A stretch of DNA of 64,000 bases, from contig NZ_JAUFQP010000001.1 of the NCBI RefSeq assembly GCF_030409805.1, forward strand, positions 124,001-188,000, read 5' to 3'. The position numbers were made by a program, and so were the translations under genes. Shown here one piece after another: positions 44,171 to 52,427 of this stretch. Each line of letters begins with the position of its first letter. Position 1 is the first letter of the stretch. The notes under the pieces were generated by a model. That model did no database searches. It was given only the letters and a program-made list of their open reading frames with translations, and had not been told where the DNA came from. This DNA is from Algibacter miyuki (GTDB taxonomy: Bacteria > Bacteroidota > Bacteroidia > Flavobacteriales > Flavobacteriaceae).

Positions 44171-47100
44171 CTAAAATTGTAATTTTATTCCTAGTCTTAT
44201 TGTTCTAGCCAAAGGATATGCGCCTTTATCATGCCCGATTGCTCGAGTGGCAGAACCTCTAATAGAAACATCAGGAGAATATCCCGAATAGTCTGTCCAG
44301 GTATATATATTGGAACCTGATGCATATAATCTTAACGACGACATACTCATTTTTTCAACAATATCTTTAGGGAATGTATATCCAATAGTTATGTTTTGTA
44401 AACGCACAAATGACCCATCTTCTATATATCTAGAACTAAAGATGCTCTCTCTGTTTTCTGTACTAACTCTTGGGTAAGTGGCACTAGGGATTCCTGGTGT
44501 CCATCGTTGCGTTACAGTGGCAAGCGCTTGTCTATCGGCAAATTCTAATAATCTCATGTTTTGGATAGCTGCAATGTCTTTTCCTATTTGAGAATCAAAG
44601 AAGAATGAGAAATCAACATCTCCAATTTTGAAGGTATTCCTAATTCCAAAGGTAACATCAGGTTGAGCACGTCCTATTACTTGTCTGTCGGCTTCATTAA
44701 AATCACCACTTTTATCTAAATCCTCATAGAGTTGTTCTCCTGGTCTGTTTTGAATGCCTGTAAAAGGAACACCTTTATCAAAACCTTCTACAAAGGTATA
44801 ATCACCTCTAAAAGGGTCAGAATTATATAAATCGATTTGTTCTTGGTTGGTTAATCCTTGAAATTCTACGAAATCATCAAACTGTGCAATTCCAGTAGTC
44901 TTGTAGCCATAAAAAGCACCTACTTCTTCCCCGATAATTAAACGTTGCGTTCCTCCAGGAATATATCCAGGATCCCAACCACTTTGGATATAGTCGGAAG
45001 CCATATTTGTAATTGTTGTTTTCCCAGTTCCTAAATTTCCCTTGAAGGTCCAGGAGAAATTCTCTTTATTAATCAAGCGTGCAGTGATGTCCATTTCAAA
45101 CCCTTCTGTTTGTAACTGTCCGAAATTTTCGGTGTAAGTACTGAATCCAGATTGAATTGCTGCTGCGTTATCTGCAAATAAAATATCATTGGTTTCTTTT
45201 AAGTAATACTCAAAGCTTCCTCTAATTTTATTTTTCAAAAAACCGTAATCTATAGCAAAGTTTAGTTGGCTTGTTGTTTCCCAAGTTAAATTCTCGTTTG
45301 GTAATTGGTTTGGGCTATAAAAGGTTGTTAATGTTTCGTCAAACCCGGTTAAACCTGCTGCGTATTGATTTAGGGACTGGTAAGGTTTGATGGCTTGATT
45401 TCCTGAATACCCGTAACTGGCACGAAGTTTTAATTCATTTACAAAATCTATTTTTCTCATAAATTTCTCTTTAGAAATTTTATAAGCAACTGCTGCTGCA
45501 GGAAAAAATGCCCATTGGTTGTTTGTAGAAAATTTAGAAGATCCCTCATATCTTCCTGTTAATGTGGCTAAAATTTTGCTTTTGTAATTGTAACCAACTC
45601 TACCAAACCAAGAAGATAAAGATGTTTTAAAGTAGCTTACTTGGTCAGGGTCATTAAACGTAGCTGTTTCTGGAGCGTAATAAGTTAATAAATCGTTTGG
45701 GAATCCGAAATTTGAAACACCAATGGCTTCAGATTCTGTAGTTTCCAATGATTGTCCTAGAAAAGCAGTGATTTTATGTTTGCCAAATTTGCCGCTGTAA
45801 TTAATTGTATTTGTTATTGTAGAGCTGGTATTTCGAGTATCCGAAGTTCTAGCTCTACCACCTTCAGAAAACCGACCTAACAGATCGAATTGATAGTAAC
45901 GTTTAGCTGTATTTCTATTTTGATGGGTGAGTGCTGTTTTAAGCGTGAAATTTTTATTTAGTTCATAATCTAGATTTATACTTCCTACAATCTGAGTTAG
46001 TAAGTTGGTGTACTGGTTGGCTTCTAATGAGGTTAAAGGCGAAAAACCATCAAGAGTTGTGGCATCATCAGGGTCATCCTCTTCTTCTTCATATTTTAGA
46101 TATGGTTTTGCATTAAATGCTCTTTTTAAAGCACTAGTAGCGCCTTTTCCGTCATTGTCACCAGTGTTAATGGCTCTTTGATTAGAGGTAACATGTGCAT
46201 AATTAATAGATGTTCCTACCTTAAGTTTTTCTGAAACATTAGCTCTTAGGTTAACTCGAGTTGTTATTCTGTCAAGATCGGTGTTTTTAACAACCCCTTC
46301 AGCACTTAAAATATTTGTTGAAACTAAGTAATTAAGATCTTTGTTGCCACCGCTAAAACTAACATTGGTGTTGGATGATTTTCCTATTTGAATTAGTGTT
46401 TTTTGCCAATTTGTAGATTGTAATAAACCAGCACGTGCAGAATCGAGGCGTTGTGATGTGCTTTCAGCATTTGCTCCCACATTTACTTTAGATTCGTTGT
46501 TTATAATAGTGTATTCATTGGCGTCTAATAAATCAATGAAATCGGGGATTTCTATCATCGAATAATCATGATCTATACGCACTATGCCTTTTCCTGTTTG
46601 CCCTGTTTTTGTTGTAATTAAAACAACACCATTTGCCCCTCTAGACCCATAAATAGCCGTTGATGATGCATCTTTAAGAATTTCAATAGATTCGATGTCG
46701 GCTGGATTAATAAGAGATAATGGGCTAATCGTAGAACTTTCCATGTCTTGATCTCCTAAACCAGGAGACGAGTTATTATCCATTGGAACCCCGTCGATAA
46801 CATATAATGGTTCACTACTACTCAAAGAACTAAGTCCTCTAATAACAATGGATGCCGCAGAACCAGGCGCTCCTGATGCTTGACTAACCACAACCCCTGC
46901 GGCCAAACCTGATAGCGCTTGCTCTATGCCTATGGCTCCAGTTTTTGTGATTTCTTCAGCTTTTATAGAAGATACAGAGCCGGTTAGGTCACTTTTCTTT
47001 TCTGTACCATATCCAATAACAACAACTTCATCAAGGGTAGTGTCCGATTTTTGTAAAACGACATTAATAACATTTTGGTCGCTAATGGTTAATTCTTTAG

Positions 47101-47326
47101 CTTCCATACCTATGTAAGAATAGATTAAAACTTGACCTGTTTTGGCTCTTAGGCTATAGTTACCATCAAAATCTGTTACTGCTCCTTGCGCAAGCCCCTT
47201 TACTAATATGGTAACACCTATTAGTGGTTGGCCTGTTTCGTCTTTAACGGTTCCAGTAATATTTTTCTCTTGAGAAAAAACTTGAAGACCAAGTGTAAGA
47301 AGAAAAACAGTTAGTATTTTTTTCAT
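44171..47326 (-). CDS. SusC-family TonB-dependent outer-membrane receptor
   Basis: Full-length SusC of 1051 residues. Signal peptide (ILTVFLLTLGLQVFSQ), CarboxypepD_reg-like domain (about 20-100: ITGTVKDETGQPLIGVTILV, TDFDGNYSLRA), the VVVIGYGTEKKSDLTGSVSS motif, and a plug (GLSSLSSSEPLYVIDGVPMD, IEILKDASSTAIYGSRGANG). The long barrel ends in the family tail (YIEDGSFVRLQNITIGYTFP, final LGIKLQF). It imports oligosaccharides with TonB energy; the SusD gene follows 23 bp later. A 7-bp inverted repeat lies 75-95 bp upstream of its start, in the divergent promoter region shared with the plus-strand fucosidase/sulfatase operon. Confidence 0.97.
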   Translation of the reverse strand: MKKILTVFLLTLGLQVFSQEKNITGTVKDETGQPLIGVTILVKGLAQGAVTDFDGNYSLRAKTGQVLIYSYIGMEAKELTISDQNVINVVLQKSDTTLDEVVVIGYGTEKKSDLTGSVSSIKAEEITKTGAIGIEQALSGLAAGVVVSQASGAPGSAASIVIRGLSSLSSSEPLYVIDGVPMDNNSSPGLGDQDMESSTISPLSLINPADIESIEILKDASSTAIYGSRGANGVVLITTKTGQTGKGIVRIDHDYSMIEIPDFIDLLDANEYTIINNESKVNVGANAESTSQRLDSARAGLLQSTNWQKTLIQIGKSSNTNVSFSGGNKDLNYLVSTNILSAEGVVKNTDLDRITTRVNLRANVSEKLKVGTSINYAHVTSNQRAINTGDNDGKGATSALKRAFNAKPYLKYEEEEDDPDDATTLDGFSPLTSLEANQYTNLLTQIVGSINLDYELNKNFTLKTALTHQNRNTAKRYYQFDLLGRFSEGGRARTSDTRNTSSTITNTINYSGKFGKHKITAFLGQSLETTESEAIGVSNFGFPNDLLTYYAPETATFNDPDQVSYFKTSLSSWFGRVGYNYKSKILATLTGRYEGSSKFSTNNQWAFFPAAAVAYKISKEKFMRKIDFVNELKLRASYGYSGNQAIKPYQSLNQYAAGLTGFDETLTTFYSPNQLPNENLTWETTSQLNFAIDYGFLKNKIRGSFEYYLKETNDILFADNAAAIQSGFSTYTENFGQLQTEGFEMDITARLINKENFSWTFKGNLGTGKTTITNMASDYIQSGWDPGYIPGGTQRLIIGEEVGAFYGYKTTGIAQFDDFVEFQGLTNQEQIDLYNSDPFRGDYTFVEGFDKGVPFTGIQNRPGEQLYEDLDKSGDFNEADRQVIGRAQPDVTFGIRNTFKIGDVDFSFFFDSQIGKDIAAIQNMRLLEFADRQALATVTQRWTPGIPSATYPRVSTENRESIFSSRYIEDGSFVRLQNITIGYTFPKDIVEKMSMSSLRLYASGSNIYTWTDYSGYSPDVSIRGSATRAIGHDKGAYPLARTIRLGIKLQF

Positions 47327-47400
47327 ATTTAATTTTGGTTTAATTAGTTATGCTAAACTAGAGTTTTTGTTCAAAAGCTGTTTTCTGTATTCGCTCATAT

Positions 47401-47421
47401 CTTTGCTCAAAATAAGCAAAG
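47401..47421. promoter_or_regulatory. Candidate operator or leader hairpin upstream of SusC
   Basis: Perfect inverted repeat CTTTGCT (47401-47407) / AGCAAAG (47415-47421) with a 7-base spacer, 75-95 bp upstream of the susC start on the minus strand. The spacer contains TATTTTG on that strand, close to a -7 box, so a bound protein could cover the promoter. No known regulator is assigned. Confidence 0.4.
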
Positions 47422-47710
47422 GTCTTGAAATAGCCTGTTTTGCTATAGTTTATGAAGGTTGGTAAAAAAAAAGATGTTTGGGGAATTAGTGTGTCAATTC
47501 TTTTTGTTATTCTTATTTTACCGGGGTTTGAACTATGTTTAAAGCATGTGTTTTCAGAATTGTATTTTGTATGGAACATTAAAATAAAATGTTTTAAAAG
47601 AAAAAAAGAAACACCGTTTTTTGAGTTTTCCTTTGAATAAATAAATAGGTTATGGTCGAAAAAGAAAAGTTTTTGACTTATAAGAGAAAGCCAAAATAGG
47701 AGTGGATTTT

Positions 47711-47718
47711 TAAATTTG
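47711..47718 (+). promoter_or_regulatory. Candidate -7 promoter box of the fucosidase/sulfatase operon
   Basis: TAAATTTG is an exact TAnnTTTG match, 25 bp upstream of the first gene of the long plus-strand operon. A TTTTG at 47671-47675 is too far away for a usual -33 element. Confidence 0.35.
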
Positions 47719-47743
47719 TTCCATAAACGTAAAAATCTACCAC

Positions 47744-49267
47744 ATGATTAGAATAAAATACCTTCTTACTTTCTATCTGTTTATTTTAACATGGTTTTCG
47801 TTTAGTCAACAAGAAGTAAAGTCTTCAGAATTTAAAACAATAGCGCCAAATTGGGAATCCATGGCAGCAAATTATCAGGTGCCAGAATGGTTTCAAGATG
47901 GAAAAATTGGCGTATGGATGCATTGGGGAGTACCATCGGCTATTGATGAAAACCGCCCGAATGATGGTTCGCATTATGGTAGAAGAATGTATGGTCCAAA
48001 TGATGGTGAAGAAGGTGTTCAACTAGAAATGACGCAAACTTTATCCGATTGGCATATTAAAAGGTATGGTGCTCCAGAAGTATTTGGTTACGAAAAATTT
48101 GTAGAAAGTTTTAAAGCTCAAAATTGGAAGCCCGAAGATTTAGTTAAATTTTTTAAAGATAATGGGGCAAACTTCATAATGCCCGTAGCAACGCATCATG
48201 ATAATTTTGATTTGTATGATTCATTTTTCCCTTGGAATTCAGTAAAAATGGGGCCCAAAATTGATATTATTCAAGAATGGAAAAATGCAGCGAATAAGTA
48301 TGGTTTAAAATTTGGAGTATCAACACATTTATATTGGTCTCCGCGGTTTTTCAACACAGCACGGAAATATCAAAAAACCAATACGCCAGAATGGAAATTG
48401 TTTAATATGGATTACGATCCTAAAAAATATAGTCGTCAAAAATCGTGGAACGAACATTGGTATAAAAGATGTTGGGAACTTATTGAAAAGTACGATCCCG
48501 ATATGTTTAACAACGATTCGCCGTATCCGTCAATAAAAACAGGAGAAGGTATTGGTGTCCAATTATTTTCAGATTTTTTAAATAGAGATTTAAAGGAAAA
48601 TAAAGGAAAGCAAACAACTGTATTGTCTTTTAAAAATTCTAAAGAAAATAAAGCGGCATTTACCTATAATTTAGAACGAGGTATGTTTGGGGAAACTCAA
48701 AATAGTCCATGGATGTGGGCTACCGATCTTTCTGGTAATTGGTTTTACAGAAAAGAAGCTAAAACAAGAATGACAATTCCTGTTTTAATTGGCAATGCGG
48801 TCGATGCCATAAGTAAAAATGGTGTGGTAATGATGAATGTAGCTTTAAAAGGGGATGGTACATTGCCTGAAACACAAGCTAACATTCTAAAGAGTTTTGG
48901 TTCATGGATAAAAATTAACGCGGAAGGAATCTACGGAACACGTCCTTGGAAAATTTACGGCGAAGGTCCTTTGAAAATTGTAACCAAACGCACCGGAGAA
49001 AACCTAAAAAAATACTCATCAAAAGATATTAGGTTTACCACTAAAGATGGTCATATTTATGCTTTTGTGTTGGCTAAACCAACAACGGATGTTTTAATTG
49101 AAACCTTAAAAAGTAACGGTGTTTTAAATGAAAACATCAAGAAAATTACCCTATTAGGAAGTAATGAAGAAATAAGTTGGGCACAATCGGCATCAGGACT
49201 GTCTATTACATGTCCGAAAAATGCCCCTAACCAGCCTGTTATTGGATTTAAAATTGAACTAAACTAA
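47744..49267 (+). CDS. GH29 alpha-L-fucosidase
   Basis: A 507-residue secreted enzyme with a signal peptide ending WFSFSQ (about residue 22). GH29 features: IGVWMHWGVPSAIDENRP, NFIMPVATHHDNFDLYDS, and DPDMFNNDSPYP, with D258 as the likely nucleophile. The C-terminal part is a short beta domain (about 420-507). The sequence departs from the other two GH29 proteins here (WFD replaced by NND at the nucleophile strand and a long YGRRMYGPNDGEEG insertion), so a different linkage or sulfated substrate may be favoured. First gene of the long plus-strand operon, 19 bp before the next. Confidence 0.92.
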   Translation: MIRIKYLLTFYLFILTWFSFSQQEVKSSEFKTIAPNWESMAANYQVPEWFQDGKIGVWMHWGVPSAIDENRPNDGSHYGRRMYGPNDGEEGVQLEMTQTLSDWHIKRYGAPEVFGYEKFVESFKAQNWKPEDLVKFFKDNGANFIMPVATHHDNFDLYDSFFPWNSVKMGPKIDIIQEWKNAANKYGLKFGVSTHLYWSPRFFNTARKYQKTNTPEWKLFNMDYDPKKYSRQKSWNEHWYKRCWELIEKYDPDMFNNDSPYPSIKTGEGIGVQLFSDFLNRDLKENKGKQTTVLSFKNSKENKAAFTYNLERGMFGETQNSPWMWATDLSGNWFYRKEAKTRMTIPVLIGNAVDAISKNGVVMMNVALKGDGTLPETQANILKSFGSWIKINAEGIYGTRPWKIYGEGPLKIVTKRTGENLKKYSSKDIRFTTKDGHIYAFVLAKPTTDVLIETLKSNGVLNENIKKITLLGSNEEISWAQSASGLSITCPKNAPNQPVIGFKIELN

Positions 49268-49286
49268 CGCGTACTTAGTAAAGATT

Positions 49287-50486
49287 ATGAAATATTATAC
49301 CATTACACTTTTAATTACGGTTGCACTATTCAGTAGCGGTTGCAAGTCTCAGAACTCCATAGTAAGCTCATCAGAAAATAATATAATAAGTTCTAAAATG
49401 CCCGAGTTTTCTTGGGATACCATGCCATTGTATATGCATCTTCGAAAAGATACCGAGTTTACACAGGAAGAACTTCAGTATTTATCAAAATTTCCTTTGA
49501 TTACATTCGAGAAAACCACAGGCAGTAAAGCTTATGGCTCTACTGAAGCAGGTACTATAAAAGCCGCAGAAGCTGTTAAAAAACTTAATCCTAAGGCAAA
49601 AATATTGTATTATAAAAATGTTGCTATTAATTGGGGAAGTTATAAGGAAGACGAGGCATTTCTTAAAAAATATCCTGAAGCACTTTTGGTAAATGAAGAA
49701 GGACAAAAAGTGTTTATGCCGAATAAAAGAACAGGGTTTTTCGATTTATCTCAAGAAAACGTACGTTCGTACTGGTTAAACCACGTTACTAAAATGTCCG
49801 AAAATCCATTTATAGATGGCGTATTTATGGATGCTAATATAAAAATTTTGGCTCCTGCTTTCTTCAATAGTCGAGTAGGAGAAGAAAAGCGTGAAACTTT
49901 GGTTTCGGGCTATTTATCTATGATGACTGAATTAAAAGAAAAACTAGGAAAGGACAATTTGTTAATTGCAAATATTTTGAGAGTTCGGCCAGAATTGAAA
50001 GATGCCGGTCGCGACTATTTAAAGTTTTTCGACGGATCTTATATCGAAGGCTTCGATCTTGAAAATTTTGGAATGACTTATGAAGATTATTTAGCCGAAG
50101 GTATTGCAGCTGTACAACAATCGGCTAGAGAAGGAAAAGTTATTGCCATGACGTTAGGTATGGGCAAAGCTTCGGAAACAGCAGAAGCAGGCATTGATGA
50201 TGTGAGACAAAAAGTAAATGCCGAAGATGATTTTTCAAAACGCTTAAATTATATATTAGGCATTTTTCTTGTATGCGCCGAAAAGTACAGTTACATCTAT
50301 CCGCACGATGGTTATGGTATTAACAAATCTGCAGTATGGTTAAAAACGTTTCCGCAGTATCAAAAAAAATTAGGAGCACCAAAAGGATATGCTAAAAAAG
50401 ACGGGTATATTTATACACGGTCTTTTGAAAATTTAGACGTTAGATTAGATATTAAAAACAAAACAGCAACATTAAACTGGAAATAA
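49287..50486 (+). CDS. Putative secreted glycoside hydrolase, uncharacterised TIM-barrel type (copy 2)
   Basis: A 399-residue lipoprotein (lipobox FSSGC, Cys19). It is a distant paralogue of the protein at 36912-38114, sharing EFSWDTMPLYM at the core start, ITFEKTTGSKAYGSTEAGT, AKILYYKNVAINWGSY, IDGVFMDANI, GSYIEGFDL, and the closing KLGAPKGYAKKDGYIYTRSFE block. The candidate catalytic acids line up as D182 (FMD) and E254 (YIE). Most of the intervening sequence has diverged, suggesting different linkage or sulfation preferences. It sits between a GH29 fucosidase and three sulfatases, 13 bp before the first of them. The hydrolase assignment is by resemblance to the GHL15 group. Confidence 0.6.
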   Translation: MKYYTITLLITVALFSSGCKSQNSIVSSSENNIISSKMPEFSWDTMPLYMHLRKDTEFTQEELQYLSKFPLITFEKTTGSKAYGSTEAGTIKAAEAVKKLNPKAKILYYKNVAINWGSYKEDEAFLKKYPEALLVNEEGQKVFMPNKRTGFFDLSQENVRSYWLNHVTKMSENPFIDGVFMDANIKILAPAFFNSRVGEEKRETLVSGYLSMMTELKEKLGKDNLLIANILRVRPELKDAGRDYLKFFDGSYIEGFDLENFGMTYEDYLAEGIAAVQQSAREGKVIAMTLGMGKASETAEAGIDDVRQKVNAEDDFSKRLNYILGIFLVCAEKYSYIYPHDGYGINKSAVWLKTFPQYQKKLGAPKGYAKKDGYIYTRSFENLDVRLDIKNKTATLNWK

Positions 50487-50499
50487 AACTTAAACTTAT

Positions 50500-52398
50500 A
50501 TGAAAGCAACTCAGTCATTTTTGATATTAACTTTATCTGTTTTCCTTTTTTCTATGCAGTCGCAAGGGCAGGAAAAAGAAAATAATATTCAACCAAACAT
50601 CATTGTTTTTTATGCCGATGATTTAGGTTGGCAAGACACCCAGTTAAATAATTTAGACGAACCAAGTCCTTGGGAAACCCCTAATATTTCAAAATTGGCT
50701 GAAGATGGTTTAAATTTCACCAACGGATATTCTCCTGCACCAACATGTGCGCCATCCAGATGTGCTATTTTATCTGGGTTGCATCCGGCAAAAACGGGAA
50801 TAACCCATGTGTCGGGTGGCGGTATTCCTTCAGCTAGATATTCGAATTATATGGCTCCGTATTTTCCAATTGGGCTAATGCCAGAGAACTTTACTATAGC
50901 CGAAGCTTTAAAAATGAATGGCTATACTACCGGACATGTTGGGAAATGGCACGCAGGCGGTCTTCAAATTCAAAGTCCAGAAAATCAAGGTTTTGATTTT
51001 GTACATGAATCTAGAGGCGCACATCAAGGGCCTAAAAAACCAGACAATCGTTTAACCAAATTTGCAACATACGCAAAGAGCGATCGCTATCGTTTGAGTG
51101 ATGAAAAATATCCGCCATTTACCAAAGCGTCTCCTAACGGAATTTCTTACCCAAAGGATGAGGTTACAGAAAATGCACTTAAATTTATTTCCAAAAGTAA
51201 AAACAAACCTTTCTATTTGTACTTAGCACATTGGATGGTGCATTCACCAATTCATACTAAAAATAAAGAATTATTACAATATTACTGCGATAAACTAGGT
51301 GTAGATTTTCCTACTAAAGATGTGCCTGTAACCACAGGCGGACAAACCAATCCGTTTTATGGATCTATGGTTACTACTTTAGATTGGAGTTTGGGGCGTG
51401 TGGTAGATTTGTTAAAGAAAACCGACGATCCTAGAAATCCTGGAAAAAAATTATACGAAACAACATATATTATTTTTTCATCGGATAATGGTGCTGTGGA
51501 GCGCGTTGGAAAAGAAATTGTTACCGATAACTTTCCTTTAGATGAAGGTAAAAAATATGCGCAAGAAGGTGGAATTAGAGTGCCTATGGTTATTGAAGGA
51601 CCAAATATTCCGAAAGGAAAAACGCATGATGGTTTAATTAATCAGTTAGATTTTTATCCAACGATTTTAAGTCTTACCAATAGTAAAATACCAACAGAAT
51701 ACAGTTCAGATTTGGATGGATTAGATATTTCAGGTGTATTATTGAATAATGAAAAAACCGTTAAAAATAAAGAAGGAAAAACAAGAGCGGATTTATGGTG
51801 GCATTTCCCTCATAATCAAAACCATCAAATGCAATCGGCTATTAGAGCGGGAGATTATAAATTGTATAAAAACCATGTTGAAGGAAATTACGAATTGTAC
51901 CGTTTATACAAAGATGGAAAAAGAGCTGATTTAGAAGAAAAACATGATATCGCTTTAGAAGCTCCAAAAGTGACTAAAGATTTGTCTTCAAAATTAGAAA
52001 AACATCTAAAAGATTACGATGCGAAATTTCCTTATAAAAGTCCTTTAAAAACTAAAGATGCTTCAGAAAAAGAACATGTAGCTGCTGTTCCAGTGGTAAC
52101 AGGAGATACCTTTGATACTAAAACTAGAACACTTGCTGTAACGTTGGCAAACGGTAAATCGAACATTATTGAAAGTTATGCGCTTATAAAAATTGGAGAT
52201 CCTGCGACTTTTGATAAGCAGGGGAATAAAAGAAAACTAGGAAAGCATGGAGCAACCTATATAAAAGTGCCTGTTGATAGTAGTAAGAATCAATTAGAAT
52301 ATACGTTAACAGTTCCGGAGGATGCACTAGAATGTGGCGTTGTTTTAATTGATGAAAATCGATTTATGGTGAAAAGTAAATTTCATAAAATCAACTAA
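50500..52398 (+). CDS. Sulfatase (S1 family), tandem copy A
   Basis: A 632-residue secreted sulfatase with a signal peptide ending QSQG (about residue 23). Motifs: VFYADDLGWQDTQLN (metal ligands), APTCAPSR (Cys83, formylglycine precursor), GHVGKWHAGG, and IFSSDNGAVER. Beyond the catalytic domain a tail of about 120 residues carries VPVVTGDTFDTKTRTLAVTL and ends KSKFHKIN. Copy B (52428-54329) is collinear along its whole length, including that tail, so the pair arose by tandem duplication. Located in the long plus-strand operon after the uncharacterised hydrolase; the target is probably a sulfated fucose or hexose residue. Confidence 0.95.
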   Translation: MKATQSFLILTLSVFLFSMQSQGQEKENNIQPNIIVFYADDLGWQDTQLNNLDEPSPWETPNISKLAEDGLNFTNGYSPAPTCAPSRCAILSGLHPAKTGITHVSGGGIPSARYSNYMAPYFPIGLMPENFTIAEALKMNGYTTGHVGKWHAGGLQIQSPENQGFDFVHESRGAHQGPKKPDNRLTKFATYAKSDRYRLSDEKYPPFTKASPNGISYPKDEVTENALKFISKSKNKPFYLYLAHWMVHSPIHTKNKELLQYYCDKLGVDFPTKDVPVTTGGQTNPFYGSMVTTLDWSLGRVVDLLKKTDDPRNPGKKLYETTYIIFSSDNGAVERVGKEIVTDNFPLDEGKKYAQEGGIRVPMVIEGPNIPKGKTHDGLINQLDFYPTILSLTNSKIPTEYSSDLDGLDISGVLLNNEKTVKNKEGKTRADLWWHFPHNQNHQMQSAIRAGDYKLYKNHVEGNYELYRLYKDGKRADLEEKHDIALEAPKVTKDLSSKLEKHLKDYDAKFPYKSPLKTKDASEKEHVAAVPVVTGDTFDTKTRTLAVTLANGKSNIIESYALIKIGDPATFDKQGNKRKLGKHGATYIKVPVDSSKNQLEYTLTVPEDALECGVVLIDENRFMVKSKFHKIN

Positions 52399-52427
52399 AT
52401 ACACATTTGTTTAATAATATAGAGATC

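Larger units (their letters stand above)
47327..47743. other. Divergent control region, SusC (-) and fucosidase/sulfatase operon (+)
   Basis: 417 bp without a convincing gene, although short overlapping frames exist on both strands. It must hold the promoters of the two largest transcription units of the right module. Seen here are the inverted repeat at 47401-47421 and a -7-like box at 47711-47718; nothing else stands out. Confidence 0.45.

Noticed and set aside
47358..47640. Short overlapping frames on both strands in the susC upstream gap
   Set aside because: Each is about 60-75 codons, without recognisable features or good start contexts, in a region that must carry divergent promoters.
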